From the NCBI GenBank assembly GCA_019359215.1, contig JAHHHS010000006.1:1-64000 (forward strand): a stretch of 64,000 nt of DNA, in the 5' to 3' direction. The notes under the pieces were generated by a model. It was not told the DNA's origin and made no database searches. It was given only the letters and a program-made list of their open reading frames with translations. The translations under genes were made by a program, and so were the position numbers. Numbering within the stretch: the first letter of the stretch is position 1; every line of letters begins with the position of its first letter. Positions 35,991 to 46,412 of this stretch are shown here, piece after piece. The DNA comes from Nostoc indistinguendum CM1-VF10. GTDB lineage: Bacteria > Cyanobacteriota > Cyanobacteriia > Cyanobacteriales > Nostocaceae.

Positions 35991-36080
35991 ACTCACGAGT
36001 ATAAAAGACTCATCCGCGAGTATCAAAGACTCGTTTACGAGTATCAAAGACTCTCCGGCGAGTATCAAAAACTCATTTAG
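35991..36080. repeat. 21-bp tandem repeat at the HEAT-gene breakpoint
   Basis: About four units with core CGAGTATCAAAGACTC, from 35991. The 21-bp period equals that of the array at 5606-5857 but the sequence differs. It starts exactly where the HEAT coding similarity ends. Confidence 0.8.
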
Positions 36081-36176
36081 CAGTTGAGCAAACAGAAAGG
36101 AGAAAAGAAAAGGATTTGCATCTACCTTTAACTTTTCCCCTTTCACTCTTCCGTTATCTCTGGCAAAGTTTACAGC

Positions 36177-36653
36177 CTATGAACCAGAAGCAGTTTTAGC
36201 AGGTTTACTTTTAATAGCTTTAAACCGTTCCCCTAACTGTTCGGCAATAGTTTTTAACCCTGGAGTTTTCTTAGCAGCAGTCTTGACGTAATCGTAAACT
36301 GTCAAACTGCTGCTCATTGTCTCACTACCGACAGCCATTAAGGTATCATCTACTTGTTCTGGCAGTTGTCGCAGTCCAATCAGAAGTTCGCTGAGAGTGG
36401 CGGCTAGTTGATAATCCCGCACGAACTCATCTACATCAAAGCTGGCTGGGAGAATTTCTCGGTTAGATTGGGCAGCAGTCAGGCTAGTGTTGACAAAAGC
36501 TAGGCTTTTATCGCCCATCTTAAATAACTTGCGTCGTTCTTCTACACTCAGAGTCACCAGAAAAGGCAACTTTGCTTCGATAGTCGCAAAGGCTGCTTTA
36601 ATTTCTTGGATATCTGCTGGGGTAAGGGAGCCTGTAATGTTTTGGTAAGCCAT
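36177..36653 (-). CDS. Conserved hypothetical protein, helical
   Basis: A 158-residue soluble, mainly helical protein (ITGSLTPADIQEIKAAFATI; LSVEERRKLFKMGDKSLAFV) with a Lys/Ala-rich tail (KSKPAKTASGS). No signal peptide or membrane helix. I have the impression of a small family found in cyanobacteria and Bacteroidetes but cannot name it. It is monocistronic, upstream of the HEAT remnant on the same strand. Confidence 0.65.
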   Translation of the reverse strand: MAYQNITGSLTPADIQEIKAAFATIEAKLPFLVTLSVEERRKLFKMGDKSLAFVNTSLTAAQSNREILPASFDVDEFVRDYQLAATLSELLIGLRQLPEQVDDTLMAVGSETMSSSLTVYDYVKTAAKKTPGLKTIAEQLGERFKAIKSKPAKTASGS

Positions 36654-37527
36654 TGTTTATTTACTGTGGTGAATCTGTTTGTTATGATTCCCACTGGTAA
36701 ATGCGATCGCACAAGAGGCAGGGGTAGAGTAACTGCGATCGTTGCCAGAGAAGTCATTAAAATCGGACGCAGACATAACACGCCCGATTCTATGAGTGCC
36801 TAACACTGGTTTTATCTTCTTGTATGGGGATTTGGCGATCGCTTAAATTAAATTTTGCCGACGTTGCATCATTAATTGCCGATAGTGGCAAGGGAAGCAG
36901 TCCGAGCGATCGCGATTCCTAAACCAGCACCCAGGAATAAACACTTTAACCATGCCTTGATAGTCCTAGCTCCATTTTCTGTCTATGCATACTAATCTTG
37001 GTATTTTCTTAAAAAAACTTGAAATTTATTTATTTCATATCAACTATGACGTATTTCATAGTAAATACCTTTGATATAACTGTATATAATAAAACAATTT
37101 TGTTAAGAATAATTACTACTAAAAAAATCTTGGGAATTTTAGGTAAGTTATGATACAAAGAATTATCTCATCTCATCTAGCTACTCAAGGTCACACAGTA
37201 CATGGATTTAGATCACCGTCAATCAATGGTTAGATATGAAAAACTAGTGAAGTAATCTAGATTTATCTAATTTTAAATTCAAATTTAATGTATAAAATTA
37301 TATTAATAAAAACTTCTGTACGGCATCGATAATTCCTCTGACTCCTTTGTGTTGCCAGGAAACCATTCTTTACTATGCAATTTAGGGATAGATCAAGCTA
37401 GCGTCTACAGCTACACGTGAGTTACAAAGGAGCAAATCCATTGCCCGAAATTCCAGCAAGGTTGGGCCTGATTATGGAATTTTAAAATCAATCAATAAAT
37501 AATTGGTATTTACCAGAGTAACCAGAT
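36654..37527. other. Intergenic region, no gene recognised
   Basis: About 870 bp, strongly AT-rich from 37000 onward, with several HIP1 sites near 36700-36915. A short minus-strand frame near 36950 is open for about 35 codons but has no supporting signal. Likely the promoter and leader of the HD-domain gene. Confidence 0.5.
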
Positions 37528-38405
37528 ATGTTCAATGCCACTGAAATTTTAATTGATGCCTTTGTAAATGAAATTCGAGACGGCTACCGTCGCACCTACG
37601 GCTGCTTTAAAAATGATTATCAGGACATTATCGCCTGGGCTGGTAACATGGCTTTGGAAAACATTGCCGCGACGCCCTTTATCACAATGTTGAACACACA
37701 GTCCTTGTTACCCTGGTGGGGCAAGAAATCTTGCGTGGCAAACACATTAGGGAAGGCGGTGTTTCCAGTGAAGATTGGTTGCATTGTATTATTTCCTTAC
37801 TGAGTCATGATATTGGCTATGTTAAAGGAGTTTGCCGACAAGACCGAGAAGCCGCAGGCTTATATGCCACAGGTAAAAATGGCAAAATGATTTCTGTAGC
37901 TCCTGGCGCTTCTGATGCGAGTCTCACGCCGTATCATGTTGATAGAGCCAAGCTTTTTATTGATGAGCGTTTTGGAGGTCACAAGTTAATAGATGCTGAG
38001 GCTATTAAGAGCAATATTGAATTGACCCGCTTTCCTGTGCCTGCGGCAGAAGATCATCAAGATACAAAGTGCTTTGCCGGGTTAGTCCGGGCTGCTGATT
38101 TGATTGGTCAACTAAGCGATCCGCGTTATCTGAAAAAAATTACTTCTTTATTTTACGAGTTTGAAGAAACTGGTGTAAATAAAGTTTTGGGCTATCAAAC
38201 CCCTGCCGATTTACGTAATAACTACGCTAAATTTTACTGGAATGGCGTCTTTCCCTATATCCAAGAGGGACTGCATTATCTATCACTGACACAACAAGGT
38301 AAACAAATTCTGGCTAATCTCTACTCAAATGTGTTTGTTGTAGAACACGAGAAACAACAGCAAGAACAGCAGCGATATTTAGAGAAGTTAGGAGCAGGGA
38401 ATTAG
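37528..38405 (+). pseudogene. HD-domain metal-dependent phosphohydrolase, one-base frameshift
   Basis: The first frame encodes MFNATEILIDAFVNEIRDGY to ENIAA. At about 37668-37671 the reading must drop one base to continue as DALYHNVEHTVLVTLVGQEI, the His-containing start of an HD domain, then LLSHDIGYVKGVCR (HD pair) and the remainder to 38405. With one added base the gene encodes 292 residues, so a single-nucleotide deletion (or sequencing error) explains the break. HD enzymes hydrolyse phosphoesters, often nucleotides; the substrate is unknown. Confidence 0.8.
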
Positions 38406-38503
38406 AAGTTAAGAGTTAGGAGTTGAAAATTATTAATCATGAGTTATGAATTAAGATAAAACTTTAATAACTCATAACTCCTAATTTATAACTCCTAACT
38501 ACT

Positions 38504-39619
38504 ATGGATTGGTGGCGACGACTAAAGAAAAATCCTTTGGCACGATTTGGGGCAATTTTGCTGTTAATTTTCTACGTAGCAGTAATTGCAGCTGATTTCG
38601 TGGCTCCTTATGACCCTTACGCCTCACAGCCCAATGGTTCACTGCTCCCACCAACTAAAATACACTGGGTTTCTCAGTCAGGGCAGTTTATTGGGCCCCA
38701 TGTTTATCCAACGACTCAGGGAGACACGAATTTAGAAACAGGCGATCGCGAACTTATTGTAGACTTCAAAAAGCCATCATCCCTGCGTCTATTTGTTTCT
38801 GGCCCAGAATACCGATTGTTGCAGATGAGTTTGCCACTACCTCCGAAGTGGGATGAAGTTACAATCTTTCCTGGTATTCCTTTAAATTGGCATTTATTTG
38901 GTACAACAACTGGCGCAAAAGTCAATATATTGGGTACTGATGACCAAGGTCGCGACCAATTTAGTCGCCTCTTGCATGGCGGTCGCATCAGTATGTTTAT
39001 TGGGATTTTTGGCATCATCATTACTTATCCCCTCGGTTTGCTCATTGGGGGAATTTCTGGCTATTTCGGCGGTGTGACTGATAGCTTCATTATGCGTTTG
39101 GCAGAAGTGCTAATGACTTTCCCTAGTATTTATCTTTTGGTGACATTGGGCGCAGTCTTACCAGCTGGTTTAAGCAGTACCCAGCGCTTTTTGCTGATTG
39201 TGGTGATTACTTCGGTTATTAGCTGGGCTGGTTTAGCACGGGTGATTCGAGGACAGGTACTATCAATTAAAGAGCGAGAATTTGTGCAAGCGGCACGCGC
39301 GATGGGCGGGAACCAAATTTATATTATCCTCCGCCACGTTTTGCCACAAACGGCTAGTTATGTAATTATCTCTGCTACTCTTGCAATTCCCAGCTTTATT
39401 GGCGCAGAGGCGATATTAAGTCTCATCGGCTTGGGAATTCAACAACCAGACCCATCTTGGGGGAATATGCTTTCTCTGGCTAGTAATGCATCAATTTTGG
39501 TATTGCAACCTTGGTTAATTTGGCCACCTGCTGTGTTAATTATCCTTACAGTGTTAGCATTCAACTTACTCGGTGATGGGCTGAGAGATGCACTTGATCC
39601 TCGTAGTTTGAGAAGATAA
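38504..39619 (+). CDS. Oligopeptide/dipeptide ABC permease, DppC type
   Basis: A 371-residue membrane permease. The N-terminus has one helix (FGAILLLIFYVAVIAADF) and a long periplasmic insertion. The transmembrane core follows with GTDDQGRDQFSRLLHGGRIS (DppC signature) and the EAA loop EREFVQAARAMGGNQIYIIL. It would pair with the DppB-type permease at 40560-41585 to move peptides or other solutes delivered by the binding protein at 41918-43570. It lies on the opposite strand from those partners. Confidence 0.85.
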   Translation: MDWWRRLKKNPLARFGAILLLIFYVAVIAADFVAPYDPYASQPNGSLLPPTKIHWVSQSGQFIGPHVYPTTQGDTNLETGDRELIVDFKKPSSLRLFVSGPEYRLLQMSLPLPPKWDEVTIFPGIPLNWHLFGTTTGAKVNILGTDDQGRDQFSRLLHGGRISMFIGIFGIIITYPLGLLIGGISGYFGGVTDSFIMRLAEVLMTFPSIYLLVTLGAVLPAGLSSTQRFLLIVVITSVISWAGLARVIRGQVLSIKEREFVQAARAMGGNQIYIILRHVLPQTASYVIISATLAIPSFIGAEAILSLIGLGIQQPDPSWGNMLSLASNASILVLQPWLIWPPAVLIILTVLAFNLLGDGLRDALDPRSLRR

Positions 39620-39784
39620 GTTTGTCAAAACATTTAAAATATCATTTAACTATAGTAATCCGAATTGAATTGTAAGAAAATACGGTAATCAAAAGTACGT
39701 ATTTATAAGCTTTTCAGCTTTTTTCTCTCTCACAAATCATTTAGAATTGCTATAGTAACTTGCGGTAATAATTGGATGACTTAG

Positions 39785-40495
39785 ATGATGAGCTTTTCTA
39801 GCATTGCTGTCGGTTTTTTTGCTTACAGTACAATGAATTCGCTAGTGTTGCATATTCCCGTACTGTTCTCAGATATAGGCCATTTTATAAAAGCAAGTGA
39901 GAAGTCTAAGCAAGTTAAACAACTTAAGCAAGTTGAGATGGAGACTCAACAGTTTCCGACAGTAGAATCTCCTCAGAAAAAATTAACACAGTGTTTGAGC
40001 TTGGTAAGAGATTCTAGAGCCAGCCAGAGCAGCACCGTTAGCGATAATCTAGTGCCATCAAATAACCTTGGTGGCTCTGGCTCTAACACTGCTCTCGATT
40101 TAAAGAGTAGAAATCAACCAGAAAACCCTTCAACAGTAGCGCCATTGCCAACACCCCCAAAAATAAACACTCCAGGTAATAGTCGTGCAGCTTGCCAGGA
40201 ATGCCGTAGTAAGTATCCAGAGTCAGCAAGAAGAAGAAGTGTAGAAGGCAGAGTAGAAATAGCTGTAGATACCGATGCTCAAGGTAATGTCACCAATGTG
40301 CGCCTTATCCGCTCCAGTGGAAACCGTAACTTGGATGAAGAAACTTTAAGACAAGCGCGTAACTGGAAATTCAAACCCGCATCTGATGGCAGACAAGAAG
40401 TATCAGTGGCAACCGAATATGCCATAGCGGGTTCATGTCATCACCTTCAATTACAAGAACGTAGGCGTAGGGATAGTAGTCAAACAGAAAATTGA
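39785..40495 (+). CDS. TonB-family C-terminal domain protein
   Basis: A 236-residue protein with a short hydrophobic N-terminus (residues about 5-27), a polar low-complexity middle rich in Ser/Asn/Pro, and a C-terminal TonB domain (SRAACQECRSKYPESARRRS; VEIAVDTDAQGNVTNVRLIR; NLDEETLRQARNWKFKPA). Such proteins span the periplasm and transmit energy to outer-membrane receptors. No ExbB/ExbD or receptor genes are adjacent. The tail after the domain (RRRRDSSQTEN) is unusual. Confidence 0.8.
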   Translation: MMSFSSIAVGFFAYSTMNSLVLHIPVLFSDIGHFIKASEKSKQVKQLKQVEMETQQFPTVESPQKKLTQCLSLVRDSRASQSSTVSDNLVPSNNLGGSGSNTALDLKSRNQPENPSTVAPLPTPPKINTPGNSRAACQECRSKYPESARRRSVEGRVEIAVDTDAQGNVTNVRLIRSSGNRNLDEETLRQARNWKFKPASDGRQEVSVATEYAIAGSCHHLQLQERRRRDSSQTEN

Positions 40496-40559
40496 ACTAG
40501 CTGAAATTGTGATAAGTAGGAGAAATCAAATTGGGAAAATCCACTCATCATAAGATTTT

Positions 40560-41585
40560 TTAATATCGAATTCTAGGATCTACATAAGCATTTAAAATAT
40601 CAATCAAAATGCTGGCACTGACAACGATCGCACCAAAAAATACTAGCACTCCCTGGACTGTGGGATAATCGCGATCGGCGATCGCTTGATACAGCCGATT
40701 AGCTAACCCAGGCCAAGAAAATGTTACCTCTGTCAAAATCGCCCCACCTAACAGAGAAGCAAAGGTTAATCCTAAGACTGTAATCACTGGAATTAATGCA
40801 TTTTTTAAGGCATGGGAGGTTAAAATTTTATTTTCACCAATACCTCTGGCTCTAGCTGCTTCTACATAATCTGCTTGCAAAGTTTGCTTTAAATTCACTC
40901 GCACAATTCGCTCAAAAATCCCACTCAGCAAAATTCCCAAAGTCAGACTCGGTAGAGCAAGATGGTGCAAAGCTGTGAAAAGTTGGGTAAAATTTCCACC
41001 GAGTAAGCTATCAATTGTATACAATCCAGTCACAGTAGTGGGAGCCGGAAGATTAGGCGGAAAGCGGTTGGAATTGGGAAACCAACCCAGTTGGACTGAG
41101 AAAATCAACTGCAAAAGCATTCCCGCCCAAAACATCGGGAGTGCGTAGGTGATGATTCCAAATAAGCGTCCACCGACATCAAAATATGTCCCAGGGCGAG
41201 AAGCTGAAAAAGTACCAACTAAAATTCCAACGATGAGTGCAACCGCCATACTACATATTGCTAACTCCACCGTCGCCGGGAAATATTGTCCAATTATGTC
41301 CCAAACATTTTGTCCGCGACTCATTAAAGACGTTCCCAGATCAAAACGCAGTATGCTTCCTAAATAATTGAGGTACTGTAGCCACAGAGGAAGGTTTAAA
41401 CCTAGTTGTTTTCGCAATTCTTCTTTAGCAGCTTCTGGCGCACGCCCGCCGAGAATTGCATCTGCTGGATCTCCTGGTGTCGCTCTTAGTAAAAGAAATA
41501 CAATCGTGATGATTGTTAGTAGCTGAAGTGGCGCGAGAAGCAACCGGGAAACGATGTAATATTGTAAAGCTTTAGAGCGAGACAT
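40560..41585 (-). CDS. Oligopeptide/dipeptide ABC permease, DppB type
   Basis: A 341-residue permease with six helices. DppB signatures are LLRATPGDPADAILGGRAP, the cytoplasmic YVEAARARGIGENKILTSHA and LGGAILTEVTFSWPGLANRL. It is the partner of the DppC-type protein encoded convergently at 38504-39619 and lies on the same strand as the binding protein, 332 bp upstream. No ATPase of this system is in the window. Confidence 0.87.
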   Translation of the reverse strand: MSRSKALQYYIVSRLLLAPLQLLTIITIVFLLLRATPGDPADAILGGRAPEAAKEELRKQLGLNLPLWLQYLNYLGSILRFDLGTSLMSRGQNVWDIIGQYFPATVELAICSMAVALIVGILVGTFSASRPGTYFDVGGRLFGIITYALPMFWAGMLLQLIFSVQLGWFPNSNRFPPNLPAPTTVTGLYTIDSLLGGNFTQLFTALHHLALPSLTLGILLSGIFERIVRVNLKQTLQADYVEAARARGIGENKILTSHALKNALIPVITVLGLTFASLLGGAILTEVTFSWPGLANRLYQAIADRDYPTVQGVLVFFGAIVVSASILIDILNAYVDPRIRY

Positions 41586-41917
41586 ATTTTAGTCATTGGT
41601 CATTTGTCATTGGTCATTGGTCATATCATGTCCGTATAATTAGTTATGATTCCCACAGTCATTGCACCCCACCCCTCCCCGCTTGCGGGGAGGGGAGACA
41701 AAGGCGCAGCTTGGGCGGGGAGGGGTTCTTCGGGTTTAATAAGCAATCAAGCGGACATGATATCATTTGTGATTTGTCATTGGTCATTTGTGAATACAGA
41801 GAATTTCAAGTTAATGAATTTGTCTACTTTACTCTCAAAGCTAAGTTTAAAGGTTCTTGCAATTCTAAATTCTATCTCCTGAATTCTTCTGTATGACTTA
41901 TGCTCAATGACTAATAA
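41586..41917. other. Intergenic region with STRR and dispersed repeat
   Basis: Contains GTCATTGGTCATTTGTCATT-type tandem heptamers at about 41592-41625 and again near 41775, plus a dispersed repeat (41675-41751) matching 31921-31997. No gene. Confidence 0.65.
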
Positions 41918-43570
41918 CTACTTTTTAATTGTCCTGTAAACCAGAATTTGGGTAGGATTTAGTTGTACGCTGCTAACACCTTTTTGGGCAAATACATAGT
42001 CTTTGCTTTGCCATAAGGGAACATAAGGTACATCAGTAACTACTTGCGTTTGAATTTCTGTAAAAATTTTCTGACGTGCTTCGGGATTTAGTTCTTTGCG
42101 TTGCTGATCAATCAGTTTGTTGATGGTTTCACTATAGTAAAACGAACCCTGAGTTTGACTACCTCCATCTTCGCATCCTTTCGCAACTGAACCTTTATCA
42201 CAAGATAAAAACGGCTGGACGTAATTATCTGGATCTAAAAAGTCTGGATACCAATCAAGTAAAGCCCCTGGATATAATCCTTTGGAAATGTCTTTAAAGA
42301 AGGCAGGCCCTTCCGCTTGAGTGACTTCAAATTGTAGGATTCCATCCATCTTGGCATCGACAAGAGATTTGAGCGTCTGTGCTGCCAAACTACGAGTAGG
42401 TGAACTGGAAGGATACCAAATTTGTACTTTTGCCGGATTCTCTTTAGAAAAACCAGCATTAGTTAATAATTTTTTAGCTTGATTAAAGTTAGCATCGCCA
42501 TATTTATCTTTAAATAATGGCTGGGAAACATTAAATGTCGTGGGAATCATGCTATAAAGCGGATCTGCTTGACCAAGTAACGCGCGCTCATTTAAAAGTG
42601 GACGGTCAATTATTGACGCGATCGCTTGTCTTACCTCTAATTTATCTAAGGGCTGCTGATTCCGGTTCAATACCAGATAACTTACTACGCTACCTTGAGA
42701 TGCGATCGCTTGCCAATCCCCTTTTTTAGCACCTTCTTCCAAACTACGATTTTGATCTGGCTGTAGCGACAAATAAGCTACATCGATTGCACGTGTACGG
42801 AAAGCATTAAACAAATTAACTGGACTAGTTTGAATTTGGAGGTTAACACCCTTGTTAACTGGTTTTTCTCCCCAATATTTATTAAACGCATCAAATCGGA
42901 TTGAATCAGTACCATACTGCGCTAATTTGTAAGGCCCAGTCCCCACAAAAATATTCGGTTTAAATTTACCTGCACCAAGTTCGTAAGCTTTTGGTGAAAG
43001 TGCACACACCCCAGGAAACGCCAGCAGTGACGGAAACGCTGCAAAGGGTTTTTTCAGCTTAATGGTTAATTCATACTCGCTTGTGGTTTTTACCGAATCT
43101 ACTATATCGCCCAGCAAAAAAGAGGGTTTTCCTTTATTTTGAATGAAGCGGTTAATAGTAAACGCCATTGCTTGAGCATTGAAGGGAGTCCCATCATGAA
43201 AAACCACTCCCTGACGTAAGGGGATGGTATAAGTTAAAGCATCTTGGCTAACTTTAGGTAATGCTGTAGCTAGCTGAGGCTTAATTTCTGTGCTTCCTGG
43301 TTCGTAGGTGTAGAGGCGATCGCTCATATTAAACACCAAACCTAAGGCTGCTAACTCATAAGTATCAGCCGGATCAAGAGTTCTTGGCTTTGCCGTTGTA
43401 CCTATAGTAATACGACCATCACCTGTAGGGCTATTCACAGAACCTGATGGTGGCGTAGTTGGGTTAGGACGAGGAGCGCAACTAACAACTAAAAATAAAC
43501 ATAGACAAAACAAAGATAGGAATTGTGTAATCCGACCCCACCGTTTCACGGACAAGGAAATCCAGGTCAT
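41918..43570 (-). CDS. Peptide-type ABC substrate-binding lipoprotein
   Basis: A 550-residue SBP_bac_5-family protein. Lipobox FLVVSC ends the signal, then a Pro/Ser linker and the family segments TAKPRTLDPADTYELAALGL, YTIPLRQGVVFHDGTPFNAQ and GTGPYKLAQYGTDSI. The ATG at 43570 gives a classic lipoprotein signal; a longer frame begins at a TTG. It would feed the DppB/DppC permeases. Ligands of such proteins range from peptides to nickel and opines, so the substrate is open. Confidence 0.87.
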   Translation of the reverse strand: MTWISLSVKRWGRITQFLSLFCLCLFLVVSCAPRPNPTTPPSGSVNSPTGDGRITIGTTAKPRTLDPADTYELAALGLVFNMSDRLYTYEPGSTEIKPQLATALPKVSQDALTYTIPLRQGVVFHDGTPFNAQAMAFTINRFIQNKGKPSFLLGDIVDSVKTTSEYELTIKLKKPFAAFPSLLAFPGVCALSPKAYELGAGKFKPNIFVGTGPYKLAQYGTDSIRFDAFNKYWGEKPVNKGVNLQIQTSPVNLFNAFRTRAIDVAYLSLQPDQNRSLEEGAKKGDWQAIASQGSVVSYLVLNRNQQPLDKLEVRQAIASIIDRPLLNERALLGQADPLYSMIPTTFNVSQPLFKDKYGDANFNQAKKLLTNAGFSKENPAKVQIWYPSSSPTRSLAAQTLKSLVDAKMDGILQFEVTQAEGPAFFKDISKGLYPGALLDWYPDFLDPDNYVQPFLSCDKGSVAKGCEDGGSQTQGSFYYSETINKLIDQQRKELNPEARQKIFTEIQTQVVTDVPYVPLWQSKDYVFAQKGVSSVQLNPTQILVYRTIKK

Positions 43571-43992
43571 AGCAATAAAATATTTAATCTCAGCGGTCAG
43601 CAATTTTACTACATTTGTGACTATTGTGCTTGATTTTTACAATTAGTTACGGCACTTTTTGTGACTAAGTATACTTGTATAAATAAACATAACTTGCAGC
43701 AAATATGAAAAAACTTGCTCGATATTGTGACTTAGTTTGCAACCAACTCAAAATTTTGTAACGAATACTAAACTTCATAGTTAATTTGATTGCTATTGTG
43801 CAATTGCACTATTTGTTACAAACAAATATTGACGAAATGATAAACTTTAGTATTAGTTAAGTAATGAAAAGTTTTTATTTAATTAAGATTTTAAACATTG
43901 ACTAAAATTGTCGTAAATTCATAACTATTAGTGAATAGTGATCGCGATATCGTAAACAACAGATTGAAAGTCTAAATAGTGAGACTAAGAGC
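43571..43992. other. Intergenic divergent promoter region
   Basis: AT-rich region between the divergent binding-protein gene and the small ORF at 43993. No repeat or RNA gene recognised. Confidence 0.5.
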
Positions 43993-44319
43993 GTGAAGTA
44001 TTTCTTTCTATCTGAGGGATGGACAGTTGCTAGAGTTTGGGCATCCGATGGACTCTGGCAAATAACCGCATGGCGACGCCAACCAGATATTCAGCGAATG
44101 AATATTTGTTTAGTGGAACAAAACGAATTGCTGTGGCTTTATCGAGTTGAAGAAGCTGTTTTAACCGTGGAAGTGCAGCCAACAACACCAGTAATTGCCA
44201 GTAAGACTATAGGTCAAGTAGTACTCAAGCGTTTGATGAGTGCTGAACAGGTAATTGAACGCCTGGGTACGGCTGAGACGAAGTGTCAACTGCAAAACAT
44301 CCAATTGGTGGTTCAGTAG
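43993..44319 (+). CDS. Conserved hypothetical protein
   Basis: A 108-residue protein (YFFLSEGWTVARVWASDGLW; ITAWRRQPDIQRMNICLVEQ) starting with GTG. It has no signal peptide or membrane segment and is probably a small beta-rich protein. I do not recognise a named family. It is monocistronic, upstream of psbB. Confidence 0.6.
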   Translation: MKYFFLSEGWTVARVWASDGLWQITAWRRQPDIQRMNICLVEQNELLWLYRVEEAVLTVEVQPTTPVIASKTIGQVVLKRLMSAEQVIERLGTAETKCQLQNIQLVVQ

Positions 44320-44773
44320 ATAGTGGATCAAAGAGGCAGAGGGGCAGGGGGCAGGGTGCAAGGGGGAGAATGAGATGAGAATTTATCTCTTTCCCCCCTG
44401 CTCCCCACTCCCCTTATATAGAAAAGATAAGAAAATTTAATCCCCGACAGCGATTGGTAGCGAAAAAACTTGGAGATGCTACGCGATCACATCAATTTAC
44501 ACGCTTGCAAACAATTCCATCAATAGTTACACTTTTTAAAACATTCTCATTTTTGCTTAGTGATGGCTACCCTACAGGGTAAATCTCAAGGGAGCGAGTA
44601 AGCATTGCCAAAGCACCCACACTGTCTAACTTATAAGACTAAGCTGTGGTAAGGTTCTGGCTGTGGCAATAACAAAAAAAAAGAGAGAGTTTTCTGAGTG
44701 GCGAGTTTCGTTCCTTAGAATCTCAGTAAGAAAATTGCTTTGTAAACTAACTCATCGAGGAGGAGCGTAGTCG
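44320..44773. other. psbB upstream region
   Basis: 44338-44415 is a GGGGCAGGGGGCAGGG...CCCCCCTGCTCCCC stem-forming dispersed repeat, plausible as the terminator of the preceding gene. The remaining roughly 350 bp should hold the psbB promoter and leader; GAGGAGGAG near 44757 is the ribosome binding site. Confidence 0.6.
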
Positions 44774-46303
44774 ATGGGACTACCCTGGTACCGAGTACAT
44801 ACAGTCGTTCTGAATGATCCAGGGCGGCTGATTTCTGTACACTTAATGCACACAGCCTTAGTAGCAGGCTGGGCTGGTTCGATGGCACTCTACGAACTGG
44901 CTGTTTTTGACCCTAGCGATCCGGTTCTCAATCCCATGTGGCGTCAAGGAATGTTCGTTCTACCCTTCATGTCACGTTTGGGCGTTACCCAATCTTGGGG
45001 TGGTTGGAACGTTACTGGTGGTCCAGCAACCGATCCTGGCTTCTGGTCATTTGAAGGCGTTGCTGCGGCTCACATCGTTCTTTCCGGTCTTTTGTTCCTA
45101 GCTGCCGTTTGGCACTGGGTTTACTGGGATTTGGAACTCTTTAGAGATCCCCGCACTGGTGAACCTGCCCTAGACTTGCCAAAAATGTTTGGCATCCACC
45201 TGTTCTTATCTGGTCTACTTTGTTTTGGATTTGGTGCTTTTCACCTCACTGGACTATTTGGCCCAGGTATGTGGGTTTCTGACCCCTACGGTATAACTGG
45301 TGCCGCGCAAGCAGTCGCACCAGAATGGGGCCCAGATGGTTTTAACCCATACAACCCTGGTGGCATTGTGGCTCACCACATTGCTGCTGGTGTTGTTGGT
45401 ATTATTGCAGGCTTATTCCACCTCACAGTAAGACCCCCAGAACGGCTCTACAAAGCCCTACGGATGGGTAACATTGAAACAGTACTTTCTAGCAGTATTG
45501 CAGCAGTATTCTTTGCTGCTTTCGTTGTTGCTGGTACTATGTGGTACGGTAACGCCGCCACTCCCATCGAATTGTTTGGTCCAACCCGTTATCAATGGGA
45601 TCAGGGCTACTTCGGTCAAGAAATTCAGCAGCGCGTCCAAACAAGCGTTGCCCAAGGTGCAACCCTTGAACAAGCTTGGTCGCAGATTCCCGAAAAGCTG
45701 GCTTTCTATGATTACGTCGGTAATAGCCCCGCTAAAGGCGGTCTATTCCGTACAGGGCCGATGGTCAAGGGTGATGGTATTGCTCAGTCTTGGCAAGGTC
45801 ACGCCGTATTCAAAGATTCTGAAGGACGGGAATTGACCGTGCGTCGTCTCCCCAACTTCTTTGAAACCTTCCCAGTAATTTTGACCGATGCAGATGGAAT
45901 TGTCCGCGCTGACATTCCCTTCCGTCGGGCAGAATCTAAGTATAGCTTCGAGCAATCTGGTGTCACCGTCAGTTTCTATGGTGGCGATCTAAATGGTAAA
46001 ACCTTTACAGAGCCAGCTGATGTGAAGAAGTATGCTCGTAAAGCTCAAGGCGGTGAAATCTTTGAATTTGACCGGGAAACCTTGAACTCTGATGGTGTAT
46101 TCCGCACCAGTCCTAGAGGTTGGTTTACCTTTGGACATGCTGTATTTGCTCTGCTGTTCTTCTTTGGTCACCTCTGGCATGGCTCTCGGACAATCTACCG
46201 AGACGTATTTGCTGGTGTTGATGCGGATCTGGAAGAGCAAGTTGAGTGGGGTCTGTTCCAGAAAGTGGGTGACAAGTCAACCCGCCGGAAGGAAGCCCTT
46301 TAA
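44774..46303 (+). CDS. psbB: Photosystem II CP47 chlorophyll-binding protein
   Basis: Inner antenna protein of photosystem II carrying chlorophyll a to the reaction centre in the thylakoid membrane. It begins [20 protein letters not shown] and has six membrane helices with paired His ligands ([35 protein letters not shown]) and a large lumenal loop between helices 5 and 6. At 509 residues it is full length. A strong GAGGAGGAG precedes the ATG. psbT follows 109 bp later, the usual cyanobacterial order. Confidence 0.98.
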   Translation: MGLPWYRVHTVVLNDPGRLISVHLMHTALVAGWAGSMALYELAVFDPSDPVLNPMWRQGMFVLPFMSRLGVTQSWGGWNVTGGPATDPGFWSFEGVAAAHIVLSGLLFLAAVWHWVYWDLELFRDPRTGEPALDLPKMFGIHLFLSGLLCFGFGAFHLTGLFGPGMWVSDPYGITGAAQAVAPEWGPDGFNPYNPGGIVAHHIAAGVVGIIAGLFHLTVRPPERLYKALRMGNIETVLSSSIAAVFFAAFVVAGTMWYGNAATPIELFGPTRYQWDQGYFGQEIQQRVQTSVAQGATLEQAWSQIPEKLAFYDYVGNSPAKGGLFRTGPMVKGDGIAQSWQGHAVFKDSEGRELTVRRLPNFFETFPVILTDADGIVRADIPFRRAESKYSFEQSGVTVSFYGGDLNGKTFTEPADVKKYARKAQGGEIFEFDRETLNSDGVFRTSPRGWFTFGHAVFALLFFFGHLWHGSRTIYRDVFAGVDADLEEQVEWGLFQKVGDKSTRRKEAL

Positions 46304-46412
46304 AGGACAGGAAACTGGGGACTGGAGACTGGGAAAAGTTTTCCCTGTTTCTAATACCCAGTACCCAATCCCTAATCCCTCATTACTAGCTAGATAAGCA
46401 GGAAATCGTAAT

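Noticed and set aside
35580..36080. A 166-codon plus-strand frame opposite the HEAT repeats
   Set aside because: Antisense shadow of the HEAT repeats continuing into the 21-bp array; the minus strand carries the recognisable HEAT sequence.
36840..36955. Short minus-strand ORF of about 35 codons near 36950
   Set aside because: No supporting start signal, family or conserved neighbour; the region is rich in HIP1 sites and is probably non-coding.
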